From assembly GCF_947500795.1 (NCBI RefSeq), contig NZ_CANMTE010000001.1, forward strand, positions 496,001 through 560,000: a DNA stretch of 64,000 nucleotides. The letters are read 5' to 3'. Below are positions 54,738-63,724 of this stretch, one piece after another. A program made the translations under genes and the position numbers. Numbering within the stretch: the stretch's first letter is position 1; every line of letters starts with the position of its first letter. The notes under the pieces were generated by a model. It was not told the DNA's origin. It ran no database searches and saw only the letters and a list, made by a program, of their open reading frames with translations. Origin of the DNA: an uncultured Gelidibacter sp. Its GTDB lineage: Bacteria; Bacteroidota; Bacteroidia; Flavobacteriales; Flavobacteriaceae.

Positions 54738-57062
54738 TTAAAATGGTCGAAATTCATACCATTTTTTCTTTCTATTAATATTAGGGTCATTACCATACCC
54801 ATAGCCATATCCACTCTTCGAAATAGTACCATTTAATAAGACAGTCATATTTGGTAACCTTTTTTCATTATACATTGTTTGCGCTATATGGAGTTGACGT
54901 TTGTCAATATTGTTAGCGCTAATAACATAAATTACCATATCAGCATATTTTGATATCAATAAAGTGTCTGTAACAAGTCCTACAGCAGCAGTGTCGACAA
55001 TTATATAATCATACTCATCTCTAACTTGTTCAAAAACTGTTCGAATTCTTTCGTTCATTAATAATTCTGCAGGGTTAGGGGGGATGGTGCCAGAAAGGAT
55101 GATATTAAGATAAGGGTTATTTTCTACTTGAATTATAACATCTTCCAGTCTTAAAGATGGATCAGAAATATAGTCAGTTAATCCAATTCTAGTGTCCATT
55201 TTTAAGTATTTTTCTACTTTTGGAACCCTAATGTCTGTTTCAATTAGAAGCACACGTTTTTGTGAAAAAGAGAGGGAGTGTGCTAAATTAATTGACGTGT
55301 GGGATTTACCTTCTTGGCTTGTAGTAGAAGTTACAAAAATAGTCTTGCCATTGGTGTTTTGACCTTTTAGCATGAAATCAATGTTGGATCGAATTATTCT
55401 AAAAGCTTCCGCCTTAGGTGTGTAATCCACCTTTTTTATGACATTACTTTTGCCCTTAGACATTGGTATATCTCCCAAGTAAGGAATTGATAATATATCC
55501 ATTACATCTTGTTTGTTGTGTAATTTAGTATCAAGTATGCTTGATATATAAATTGTAATTAATGGTATTAAGAAGCCAAGTACTAAAGCTCCTAAAAACA
55601 AGATTTCTTTAATTGGCCAAACCGGTACAGATGAAGCGTATGCTTTGTCAATAATAATAGCGTTAGGATTGGATATACCGTTCGCAATCGCTGCCTCCTC
55701 ACGTTTTTCGAGAAGATACAGATATAGAGATTCTTTGATGCTCTGTTGACGTTGTAAATCTCTAAATTGTCGCTCCTTTTTTGGAGCGGCGTACAATTGA
55801 GAAGATATTTTGGAATCTTGTCGATTTAAAGCATTCAATCTAATTTCATTTGTAGATTTTGAGTTGGATAGACCAGCACTTAGGGCTGTCTTCAAACTAT
55901 TGATTTCTTGATCTAAATTAATGATAACTGGGTTGTTTTCAGTTGAGGATTTTAATATCCTATTACGTTGCGCAACTAATTCATTGTGTCTTCGAGTCAA
56001 ATCGTTTATAGAATTATCTTCAAAAGACATGTTTGCAGGTATCATATCACTATTCGAATTATTTTTCTCAAGATAACCCTTCATATAATCGATAAGCTGC
56101 AGTTGTGTTGCTGTATTGACTTGTTGATTCTCAATTTCTTTTTCACTTTGCAGAAAAATATTGGCTTGTGATGATAAATCAGTTAATTTGTTATCTTTCT
56201 TTATAGTTTCTGCGGTTAAATCTACTTCTGATAATTCTTTGGAAATGACTAATAATCTATTATTGATAAACTCAGAAGTGAGTTCAACGACTTGTTGTTT
56301 ATTGTCATTAACATAACCGTTATACTCATCAATTAATGTATTTATGATATCCTCTGCCTTTGCAACAACTGGATCTTTTAGAGAAATAGATACGACGCTA
56401 GATTCCTTGTCAGCAGGTACAACTTCCACTTTTTGTTTGTAATAGTTGGTTACTTGATTTATATCCGAAAGTTTGATGATAATATCTTTGCCAACAGCCA
56501 TTTCCTTTTGTTCAAAATTTGGGGTAATAATTATTTCACCAAAGGAAGTCTTAATTTTATGACCGAAATTGTATGTTTTACTATCGTTTTCAAAAGTGAA
56601 TTCACTTTTTGATTTAACATTCAAAACCATTGAGGTATTGGTGTGTCGAACAATAGAATCATTACTCAAGAAACTAATAGAAAGGGGTGGGTTTTTATAT
56701 ATTTCAAGAGATTTTACTTTGCCCTTTATGAAATACTGCACATTGAGTTGTAGTTTATTTACAACTTCAGTCATTAAAGTTTTAGATTTAATAACTTGAA
56801 TTTCATCATCAACTTTACTAAAACTTTTCCCAAAAAAACCATAGGTGTTAACGGCATTTAATTCACTTAACGGATTCTTGTTTTTATCGTCATTAGCTAT
56901 TTTGATATTAGCCTTTACTGTATATTGATTAGTGGCATATCTTAAGTAAAGAAAAACTAATGAAAAACAGATTACAATACTAATTAAAAACCAGTTTTTA
57001 TTATTAAGATATTTGTCAAACTGTTCTCTTATTAGGTCTTTGTTTGGTGTAGGATTATTCAT
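54738..57062 (-). CDS. Wzc-type polysaccharide co-polymerase and tyrosine autokinase
   Basis: A 774-residue inner-membrane protein controlling polysaccharide chain length and export. It has an N-terminal helix (about residues 22-42), a Wzz-type periplasmic domain with coiled coil and the GNVR-like segment PKKERQFRDLQRQQSIKESL, a second helix near 490-510, and a cytoplasmic BY-kinase. Walker A is TSTTSQEGKSHTSINLA; Walker A-prime reads LLIETDIRVPK, with Glu replacing the first Asp of the usual DxDxR, and Walker B is IIVDTAAVG. The short C-terminal tail holds a GYGYGYG tyrosine cluster. Next to the Wza-like gene on the same strand. Confidence 0.92.
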   Translation of the reverse strand: MNNPTPNKDLIREQFDKYLNNKNWFLISIVICFSLVFLYLRYATNQYTVKANIKIANDDKNKNPLSELNAVNTYGFFGKSFSKVDDEIQVIKSKTLMTEVVNKLQLNVQYFIKGKVKSLEIYKNPPLSISFLSNDSIVRHTNTSMVLNVKSKSEFTFENDSKTYNFGHKIKTSFGEIIITPNFEQKEMAVGKDIIIKLSDINQVTNYYKQKVEVVPADKESSVVSISLKDPVVAKAEDIINTLIDEYNGYVNDNKQQVVELTSEFINNRLLVISKELSEVDLTAETIKKDNKLTDLSSQANIFLQSEKEIENQQVNTATQLQLIDYMKGYLEKNNSNSDMIPANMSFEDNSINDLTRRHNELVAQRNRILKSSTENNPVIINLDQEINSLKTALSAGLSNSKSTNEIRLNALNRQDSKISSQLYAAPKKERQFRDLQRQQSIKESLYLYLLEKREEAAIANGISNPNAIIIDKAYASSVPVWPIKEILFLGALVLGFLIPLITIYISSILDTKLHNKQDVMDILSIPYLGDIPMSKGKSNVIKKVDYTPKAEAFRIIRSNIDFMLKGQNTNGKTIFVTSTTSQEGKSHTSINLAHSLSFSQKRVLLIETDIRVPKVEKYLKMDTRIGLTDYISDPSLRLEDVIIQVENNPYLNIILSGTIPPNPAELLMNERIRTVFEQVRDEYDYIIVDTAAVGLVTDTLLISKYADMVIYVISANNIDKRQLHIAQTMYNEKRLPNMTVLLNGTISKSGYGYGYGNDPNINRKKKWYEFRPF

Positions 57063-57068
57063 TTTACG

Positions 57069-57857
57069 TTATTTAATTAATATTGCGACAATAGTTGCTA
57101 ATGTTGCAATAGCAGAAATAAGTACGCCATTATTAGGGTTAAAAGAGGACTGTCTTACTTTAGCGTTATTAGGCTCAACATAGATAACATCATTCTGAGT
57201 TAGATAATAAAGAGGGGAGTTGAGAATTCTTATTGATGTTAAGTCTAATTTTTTATATTGTTTTTTGCCATTAATATCCCTAATTAAAAAAACATTGTCT
57301 CTTCTTCCGTATATAGTCAAATCGCCGGCAAGTGCTATGGCTTCCGTTAGCGATACGCGCTCATCATCAATTGTAAAGGTTCCAGGTTTATTAACCTCTC
57401 CAATAACCGAAATCGTAAAATTTGCTAATCTAATGTTGACAATCGGATTTTTTAAATATTCAGAGAGTTTTAACTTAATCATTTCTGTAGCTTGAATACT
57501 ATTTAATCCTTCAAGCTTTAGGGTGCCAAGTACAGGAAACTCAATCGTGCCATCATTTTTAATTAAATAAGTTTGCATTTTTAGTGCACCTTGAGCGCTA
57601 ATTGCTGACCCGGAGTAAGATACGGCAGGTAAATTGAAAGGTCTAATTGCCTCAGGGTCGGGGCCTGAAATATCAATTGTTAACATGTCTCCAGTTTTAT
57701 AGATCAGATCAGGAGCATAAATTATATCATCAGAAGGAGTAGCAATTTTATCTTGAAAATAAATTATTTCTTCTCTCGGTGCACAAGAGGAAATTAAGAC
57801 AATCATAATAAGATAAAATAGTTTAATGCTTCGGTTAGATTTTATGTTTAATATCAT
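57069..57857 (-). CDS. Wza-like polysaccharide export lipoprotein
   Basis: A 262-residue lipoprotein (lipobox LISSCAPRE) with the polysaccharide export domain (YKTGDMLTIDISGPDPEAIRPF) and two SLBB-like domains (ISVIGEVNKPGTFTIDDERVSL, TQNDVIYVEPNN). A C-terminal hydrophobic helix is present (ISAIATLATIVAILIK), as in Bacteroidota Wza-like proteins. It would form the outer-membrane export channel. It lies 6 bases upstream of the wzc-like gene and 11 bases downstream of the dehydratase gene. Confidence 0.93.
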   Translation of the reverse strand: MILNIKSNRSIKLFYLIMIVLISSCAPREEIIYFQDKIATPSDDIIYAPDLIYKTGDMLTIDISGPDPEAIRPFNLPAVSYSGSAISAQGALKMQTYLIKNDGTIEFPVLGTLKLEGLNSIQATEMIKLKLSEYLKNPIVNIRLANFTISVIGEVNKPGTFTIDDERVSLTEAIALAGDLTIYGRRDNVFLIRDINGKKQYKKLDLTSIRILNSPLYYLTQNDVIYVEPNNAKVRQSSFNPNNGVLISAIATLATIVAILIK

Positions 57858-57868
57858 TTTATAATTTT

Positions 57869-59782
57869 TTAATTATTAATTCGGTTTTTATTTTTTTTAT
57901 CATCAAGAACTTCAAAAGTAGAGTTGTTTGAGATGTATTCTGGAATTAATGCTTTCAACGTAGATACGATCTCTAAAGGCTGGGTCGCGGAATTTATGGA
58001 AGTGAGCTTATTGATTTGCTCTTCTAAATTATGCGAATCAATATTCCTGGTTTTCGCAATCATTATTTTTTCATGATATGTACGCTTAGTGTTTTCTCCA
58101 TCGGCCAGAAGTTCTTCATAAATCTTTTCACCTGGTCTTAACCCTGTTATTTTGATTTCTATATCATCTGGATAGCGTAATCCTGACAGTATGATCATAT
58201 TTGTGGCGAGAGTGAATATTTTAATAGGTTCTCCCATATCAAAGACAAAAATTTCACCACCAGTTCCCATAGCAGCGGCCTCTAAAACAAGTTGACAGGC
58301 TTCAGGAATGGTCATAAAATAGCGTGTAATATCTTTATGAGTAACCGTAATAGGGCCACCTTTTTCAATCTGTTTTTTAAATAAAGGTATTACAGATCCG
58401 TTGGATCCTAGAACATTCCCGAACCTTGTAGTGATAAACCTAGTTTTTCCTTTTTCACCCAAACAGGTGACATATAGCTCAGCCGTTCGTTTAGTGGCTC
58501 CCATTACATTTGTCGGGTTAACTGCTTTGTCTGTAGAAATTAAAACAAATTTTTCTACACCATGTTTCACGGCTATGTCTGTCACGTTTTTAGTCCCTCC
58601 AACATTTACGCTCACGGCCTCATATGGATTATTTTCCATCAAAGGTACATGCTTGTAAGCTGCAGCGTGGAACACGACATTGGGTTTGTGTTGATTAAAT
58701 ATTTGATCAATTCTTAGTTTGTTTCTGACATCGGCTACAACGATTTCAATGTTTGAAATGCCTTTTGAATTAAATTCTTGCTGAACATCATACAGTGCCG
58801 ATTCTGCATTATCTACTAGAATCAACCTTTTATAGTTATATAAGCTTACTTTTCTGCTAATTTCACTTCCAATGGAACCTGCAGCTCCTGTAATGAGTAT
58901 GACTTTATTCTCGTATTCATTTATAAGTGTAGGATTAATTATGGATATTGGTTCTCTGCCTAATAAATCTTCAATTTTAATATTTTTAATTTGACCAATA
59001 CTTAAATCGCCATCGATCCAATGTTGCACTGGAGGTACTATTTTTACATGTAGTCCCAAATCAAATAAATATCCAGTTATATTTAGCAAACGAGGAGGAT
59101 CAATAGTTTGAATTGAGACAATAACCTCCTCCAGATGGTTTTTTGAAACCAGTTCTGGTGTTATACTTTTGAGATTATAGACAGGGAGAAGGTCTATTTT
59201 TTTTCCAACCTTGCTTTCATTGTCATCTATAAACCCAATAACTATATAACTTTTTTTAGGGTCATTACTAATCGCGTCATAGGTTATCATACCATTATTT
59301 CCTGCTCCATAAATCATGATTTTCTTAGTGTCAACGAAATCACTACTTAGTGCATTATACATAGACTTTATGAACAATTTAAAACCTATTAGAAAAAAAA
59401 TATTTAGTAAGAGATGTATATATATGATAGATCCAGGGACGTTAAATATTTCATTTTGAATATACTTCCGGCTAAAGAAAGTCGAAACAATCAAGAGTGT
59501 AGCCAAAATATTGACGCCAATTATGATGTTTATGATATCCTTAAAACCTGTGAATCTAACGACGCCCTTGTGAGATCCTACAGCTATAAAACTCACTATT
59601 GCTGCAAAGACCACAAAAGGAATTTGAATCAACATCGAATTGAAGTCAAATTCAAATTTGAAATTAAACCTAATAAAATAAGAAATGAAGAAGGTAATTG
59701 TTACAATCAATAAATCTATTGATAGCACCAACCATCTGGAGGCGTACTTTTGAGATATGTTATGTAAAATTTTATTTTTCAT
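57869..59782 (-). CDS. FlaA1/CapD-type nucleotide-sugar 4,6-dehydratase, membrane-anchored
   Basis: A 637-residue protein with four N-terminal membrane helices, a first Rossmann-like domain (IMIYGAGNNGMITYDA) and a second SDR domain (VILITGAAGSIGSEISRKV, ISTDKAVNPTNVMGATKRTAE). The catalytic region matches WbpM/PglF-type enzymes that make UDP-4-keto-6-deoxy sugars, usually from UDP-GlcNAc. It would provide the substrate for the aminotransferase encoded immediately upstream. Their coding ends overlap by one base (TAATG), so translation is coupled. Confidence 0.93.
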   Translation of the reverse strand: MKNKILHNISQKYASRWLVLSIDLLIVTITFFISYFIRFNFKFEFDFNSMLIQIPFVVFAAIVSFIAVGSHKGVVRFTGFKDIINIIIGVNILATLLIVSTFFSRKYIQNEIFNVPGSIIYIHLLLNIFFLIGFKLFIKSMYNALSSDFVDTKKIMIYGAGNNGMITYDAISNDPKKSYIVIGFIDDNESKVGKKIDLLPVYNLKSITPELVSKNHLEEVIVSIQTIDPPRLLNITGYLFDLGLHVKIVPPVQHWIDGDLSIGQIKNIKIEDLLGREPISIINPTLINEYENKVILITGAAGSIGSEISRKVSLYNYKRLILVDNAESALYDVQQEFNSKGISNIEIVVADVRNKLRIDQIFNQHKPNVVFHAAAYKHVPLMENNPYEAVSVNVGGTKNVTDIAVKHGVEKFVLISTDKAVNPTNVMGATKRTAELYVTCLGEKGKTRFITTRFGNVLGSNGSVIPLFKKQIEKGGPITVTHKDITRYFMTIPEACQLVLEAAAMGTGGEIFVFDMGEPIKIFTLATNMIILSGLRYPDDIEIKITGLRPGEKIYEELLADGENTKRTYHEKIMIAKTRNIDSHNLEEQINKLTSINSATQPLEIVSTLKALIPEYISNNSTFEVLDDKKNKNRINN

Positions 59783-60903
59783 TAATTAAAAAACTTGTTT
59801 ATCGTTTTAAAAACTCTTTCAAGTTCAGCATCGGACAAATTTGATCCACTCGGTAAACAGAGGCCTTTGTCAAACAATTCGTCTGAAACTCCATTAATGT
59901 AGCTGGGCGAATTTTTAAAAATAGGCTGTTGATGCATTGGTTTCCATAGTGGTCTGGATTCTATGTTCACTTTATCCAAAGCGAGTCTTAAATCTTCTCG
60001 TATGCTTTTGGAACTAAGTAATATACATGATAGCCAACGGTTAGAGAAGTATCCCTTTGGTTCATTTAAAAATGTGATGTTTCTATTATTTTCAAAAGCG
60101 TCTGAATAAAATTGATAATTAGATCTCCTTTTGGCAACATGGTTATCTAAAACAGTCATTTGCCCTCGACCAATTCCTGCAAGGATATTTGACATTCTGT
60201 AATTGTAACCAATATTAGAATGTAGGTAATGAGGAGCGTTGTCTCTAGCTTGTGTAGCTAAAAAAACTGCCTTATCTTTATCTTTCAATGACTTTGTTAC
60301 TAATGCGCCACCACCTGAAGTTGTGATTATTTTATTGCCATTAAAAGATAATATTGAAAGATCACCAAAGGTTCCGCATTTCTTACCATTATATTGACTT
60401 CCTAACGCCTCGGCACTATCTTCAACAACTGGAATATTATATTTTAATGCTATTTCCATTACCTTATCAACGTTATATGGCATACCGTAGAGGTGTACAG
60501 CAATAATAGCTTTAGGCTTGTTGCCTTTATCTATCCTGTCCTTTATTGCAATTTCCAATTGAATAGGGCATATATTCCAAGTCTCTCTTTCACTATCCAC
60601 AAAAACAGGGGTTGCGCCGAGATAAACAATTGGATTTGCCGAAGCTGAAAAAGTTTTACTCTGACAAATAACTTCATCGCCAACTTTAACATCTAATAAA
60701 ATTAGGGCTAGATGAAGAGCAGCGGTTCCAGAACTCAATGCTGATACAAATGTCTCTTCTCCAAGATAGCCTTTAATATCGTTTTCAAAACCAGTAACAT
60801 TTGGACCTAAAGGAGCAATCCAGTTTGTGTCAAAAGCTTCTTTTATATAAGATTGCTCATTGCCACTCATGTGTGGTGATGATAGCCAAATTTTAGGATT
60901 CAT
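59782..60903 (-). CDS. DegT/DnrJ/EryC1-type sugar aminotransferase
   Basis: A 373-residue PLP enzyme. The N-terminal LSSPHMSGNEQSYIKEAFDTNW is typical of PglE/perosamine-synthase-like aminotransferases; the PLP Lys is in SILSFNGNKIITTSGGG, and VEDSAEALGSQY is also present. It would transfer an amino group to the 4-keto sugar made by the neighbouring dehydratase, giving a 4-amino-6-deoxy sugar nucleotide. First gene of the minus-strand capsule operon, starting at the edge of the 580-base divergent region. Confidence 0.94.
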   Translation of the reverse strand: MNPKIWLSSPHMSGNEQSYIKEAFDTNWIAPLGPNVTGFENDIKGYLGEETFVSALSSGTAALHLALILLDVKVGDEVICQSKTFSASANPIVYLGATPVFVDSERETWNICPIQLEIAIKDRIDKGNKPKAIIAVHLYGMPYNVDKVMEIALKYNIPVVEDSAEALGSQYNGKKCGTFGDLSILSFNGNKIITTSGGGALVTKSLKDKDKAVFLATQARDNAPHYLHSNIGYNYRMSNILAGIGRGQMTVLDNHVAKRRSNYQFYSDAFENNRNITFLNEPKGYFSNRWLSCILLSSKSIREDLRLALDKVNIESRPLWKPMHQQPIFKNSPSYINGVSDELFDKGLCLPSGSNLSDAELERVFKTINKFFN

Positions 60904-61483
60904 AAGTAATAACTATTTCTTAATTAGTTTATTTGCTATTTCATTTAATGTAAATAGAGGGGTCTAGTACGATGCTTTAACGTATAGTTAAATATGCGTT
61001 AATATGTTATAAAACCCCAATTAAAACGATGAGAAGCAGATATTTACGTTGTTGTATGTATTCGAAATTTTAAAAACAACAAATCCTGTTCCTGAACTAA
61101 TTATGTATTGTGTAAGGAATAAAAATTGATAGTCTTCCTTTTAAAAAATTAATTTTCGTTCAGATCATATGGAATTTTATCTATGAAAATGAAATATACA
61201 TAAACTAAATAGCTTGAAATGACATTAGTTTGGTATTTGCGCATAATTTATGGTGACCTTATTGATTTGGGTTATTATGGTTACAAAATTTTTTATAGCA
61301 GTTTAAAATTAACTATATTATATAATAGGCATATTTAAGGAAATCGTTACATTAATAAATTCACAACATGAACCATGATTCTTATGCTTGACTTGTTTAA
61401 TTTTTATTATGTCCTGATTTTAAGTTGTATATCGTTAAAATCTCATTTATAATTAAATTTTTAATAAATTGGTAGTATAAACT
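60904..61483. other. Divergent AT-rich region, about 580 bp
   Basis: It separates the two capsule transcription units. I see no ORF, RNA or strong hairpin. A weak dyad (TTTAACGTAT...ATATGCGTTAA, about 60976-61001) is the only symmetric element, and no full TAnnTTTG promoter element is visible on either strand. The AT content is higher than in neighbouring coding DNA, as is common near polysaccharide loci. Confidence 0.4.
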
Positions 61484-62461
61484 ATGGGAATGAATATTTT
61501 GATAACGTCCGCGGGACGTAGAGTTTCTCTTGTAAGATCATTTCAATCAGAGATTAAAAAAACGGGTTTAAAAGTTAAAGTGTTTGCGGCAGATGCGAGC
61601 CCAATTTTATCTGCTGCATGTCAAGTTGCAGATGCATTTTTTGAGGTGCCTCATTTGGATTCTCCAAATTATATTGATGATCTCATAAACCTTTGTTTAT
61701 TCCACGATATTTCCTTAGTTATTCCAACAATTGATACAGAACTTCTTCATCTTGCAAAAAGTAAAGAACGTTTTAATGTCGAGGGAATCGAGGTTGTTAT
61801 TTCTTCTGTTGAATTTGTTGTTAAGTGTAGAGATAAACGATTGATTCATAATTTCTTTTTAGAACATAATGTAACCGTTGCGAAAGAATATACTAAAGAG
61901 GATTGTGAATTTCCACTTTTTATTAAACCATTTGATGGGAGTCGAAGTGTGAATACTTATATAGTACGTTCAAGAGGTGAATTAACAGAATATCATCTCA
62001 ATAATACTTCATTGATGTTCCTAGAATATTTGGATCATAATGAATTCAATGAATATACATGCGATTTATATTATAGTAGAGATCATAAATTAAAATGTGT
62101 TGTTCCAAGGAAGAGAATTGAAGTTAGGGATGGTGAAGTTTATAAAGCTTTGACTGATAGATGTTATTTGAATTCCTTTATAAAGGAAAATTTCAGTTAC
62201 ATTGAAGGGGCTGTTGGTTGTCTTACTTCTCAGTTCTTCGTTCATAAAAGAAATGATAAAAAAATTTACGGAATTGAAATTAATCCACGATTTGGCGGTG
62301 GGTATCCCTTAACATATTTGTCTGGTGCTAATTTCTCACAGTGGATCATTGAAGAGTATTTATTAGGAAATACAATTGACGACAAATTTGATGTCTGGGA
62401 GAGTGACTTATTAATGATTCGATATGATGATGAAGTTTTAGTTCATGGATATAAAGGTTAA
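61484..62461 (+). CDS. ATP-grasp domain protein
   Basis: A 325-residue protein with an N-terminal nucleotide-binding-like domain (MNILITSAGRRVSLVRSF) and an ATP-grasp fold: FPLFIKPFDGSRSVNTYIV and the metal-binding YGIEINPRFGGGYPLT motif near residue 275. ATP-grasp enzymes ligate a carboxylate to an amine or other nucleophile through an acyl phosphate. The carboxylate substrate may be a sugar acid or amino acid in the capsule. The track's ATG 61484 and a second ATG at 61490 are both possible starts. It overlaps the HAD gene by 17 bases. Confidence 0.88.
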   Translation: MGMNILITSAGRRVSLVRSFQSEIKKTGLKVKVFAADASPILSAACQVADAFFEVPHLDSPNYIDDLINLCLFHDISLVIPTIDTELLHLAKSKERFNVEGIEVVISSVEFVVKCRDKRLIHNFFLEHNVTVAKEYTKEDCEFPLFIKPFDGSRSVNTYIVRSRGELTEYHLNNTSLMFLEYLDHNEFNEYTCDLYYSRDHKLKCVVPRKRIEVRDGEVYKALTDRCYLNSFIKENFSYIEGAVGCLTSQFFVHKRNDKKIYGIEINPRFGGGYPLTYLSGANFSQWIIEEYLLGNTIDDKFDVWESDLLMIRYDDEVLVHGYKG

Positions 62462-63101
62462 CGAAAATACAGTAATTGTCTTCGATTTGGACGATACTTT
62501 ATATAATGAGTTGGATTTTTTAAAATCAGCATATAGGTCTATTGCCTTATTCTTGGAACCTAAAGATTGGAAACAATTATATTCAAGAATGTTTTCTCTT
62601 TACCGATCTAAAATCAATGTTTTTGAGTTTCTCATTAGTCGATATGAAGTTAGTAAGGAGAGTTTGATTTCAATGTATCAGAACCATTATCCAGATATTC
62701 AATTGTTTAATGGTGTGATTGAAGTTTTAGAGGCAATAAAATCAAATAAGGGTAGGATAGGAGTTGTAACTGATGGGAGAGTTATAACCCAAAGTTCTAA
62801 ACTAAAAAGTTTAGATATATTGAAATATATTGATAAAATAATTATCTCTGAAGAATTTGGTTCTGAAAAACCAAATGTGGAGAACTTTAAAGCTATTGAA
62901 GCTTGTTTATCTGGATTGGAGTATTATTATATCGCAGACAATTTAAAGAAAGATTTTATTGGACCTCACTTTTTAGGTTGGACATGTATTGCTGTAGTTG
63001 ATAATGGGAAAAATATTCATCATGACTCTTATAAATACATGGATTTATTAGAATTGCCTATAAATTTTATAGTTGATTTTAGTGATTTAAAAATCATTTA
63101 A
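62445..63101 (+). CDS. HAD-superfamily hydrolase
   Basis: A 218-residue HAD phosphatase-type protein. Motif I is VFDLDDTLYNE, motif II VVTDGR, motif III the Lys in GSEKPN, and motif IV YIADNLKKDF. A helical cap (about residues 25-90) follows motif I. It would dephosphorylate a small metabolite. It overlaps the end of the ATP-grasp gene by 17 bases, so translation is coupled; the pair probably acts in one biosynthetic step of the capsule. The gene ends 12 bases from the convergent sugar transferase. Confidence 0.9.
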   Translation: MDIKVNENTVIVFDLDDTLYNELDFLKSAYRSIALFLEPKDWKQLYSRMFSLYRSKINVFEFLISRYEVSKESLISMYQNHYPDIQLFNGVIEVLEAIKSNKGRIGVVTDGRVITQSSKLKSLDILKYIDKIIISEEFGSEKPNVENFKAIEACLSGLEYYYIADNLKKDFIGPHFLGWTCIAVVDNGKNIHHDSYKYMDLLELPINFIVDFSDLKII

Positions 63102-63113
63102 TAATTAAGGAAC

Positions 63114-63722
63114 CTATTGATTGGAACCTGTGAACTCTGGCATATTTATATTTTCAGAATTATTAATATCATTTCTTCCCAACACCTTTTGGATCGTTTT
63201 AAGCATTATTTTTAAATCAAGAAGAAATGATTGGTGCTCCACATAATAGACATCATACTCAAATTTTTTATCCCATCCTATGGCGTTTCTTCCATTAACT
63301 TGTGCCCAACCAGTAATTCCCGGCATCACTTCATGTCTCCTAATTTGCTCTTTATTATAATATGGTAAATATTTTGGCAAGAGTGGACGTGGACCAATTA
63401 AACTCATGTCCCCTTTAAGGATGTTAATTAATTGAGGTAATTCATCTAACGAAAATTTTCTACAAAGATTTCCAATTTTTGTTACACGTTGTAGCGCAGG
63501 CAACAGCTCTCCATTAGAATTGGTTTTATCATTCATGGTTTTGAATTTAATAATTGTAAAAGGTCTACAGTTTTTGCCAGTTCGGGTTTGGTAGAAAAAT
63601 GGTTTCCCATGATTAGAGATGCTTAATATAATAATTAATAAAATCAATAATGGGGAAATCAAGATTAAACCTATTAAGGTTGCTGTGACATCTATAAATG
63701 GTTTGATAAATTTGGAATACAT
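63114..63722 (-). CDS. Bacterial sugar transferase (undecaprenyl-phosphate sugar phosphotransferase)
   Basis: A 202-residue initiating sugar transferase (WcaJ/PglC core type), which places the first sugar phosphate on undecaprenyl phosphate. One N-terminal helix (DVTATLIGLILISPLLILLIII) precedes the conserved QTRTGKNCRPFTIIKFKTM, RKFSLDELPQLINILKGDMSLIGPRPLLP and MPGITGWAQVNGRN segments. The track's start at 63767 adds an N-terminus that reads into the upstream glycosyltransferase; ATG 63722 is used. It follows the glycosyltransferase stop by two bases. Confidence 0.95.
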   Translation of the reverse strand: MYSKFIKPFIDVTATLIGLILISPLLILLIIILSISNHGKPFFYQTRTGKNCRPFTIIKFKTMNDKTNSNGELLPALQRVTKIGNLCRKFSLDELPQLINILKGDMSLIGPRPLLPKYLPYYNKEQIRRHEVMPGITGWAQVNGRNAIGWDKKFEYDVYYVEHQSFLLDLKIMLKTIQKVLGRNDINNSENINMPEFTGSNQ

Positions 63723-63724
63723 AA

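Noticed and set aside
60904-61483. Remnant gene in the long divergent region
   Set aside because: All frames carry frequent stops and no recognisable protein segment remains.
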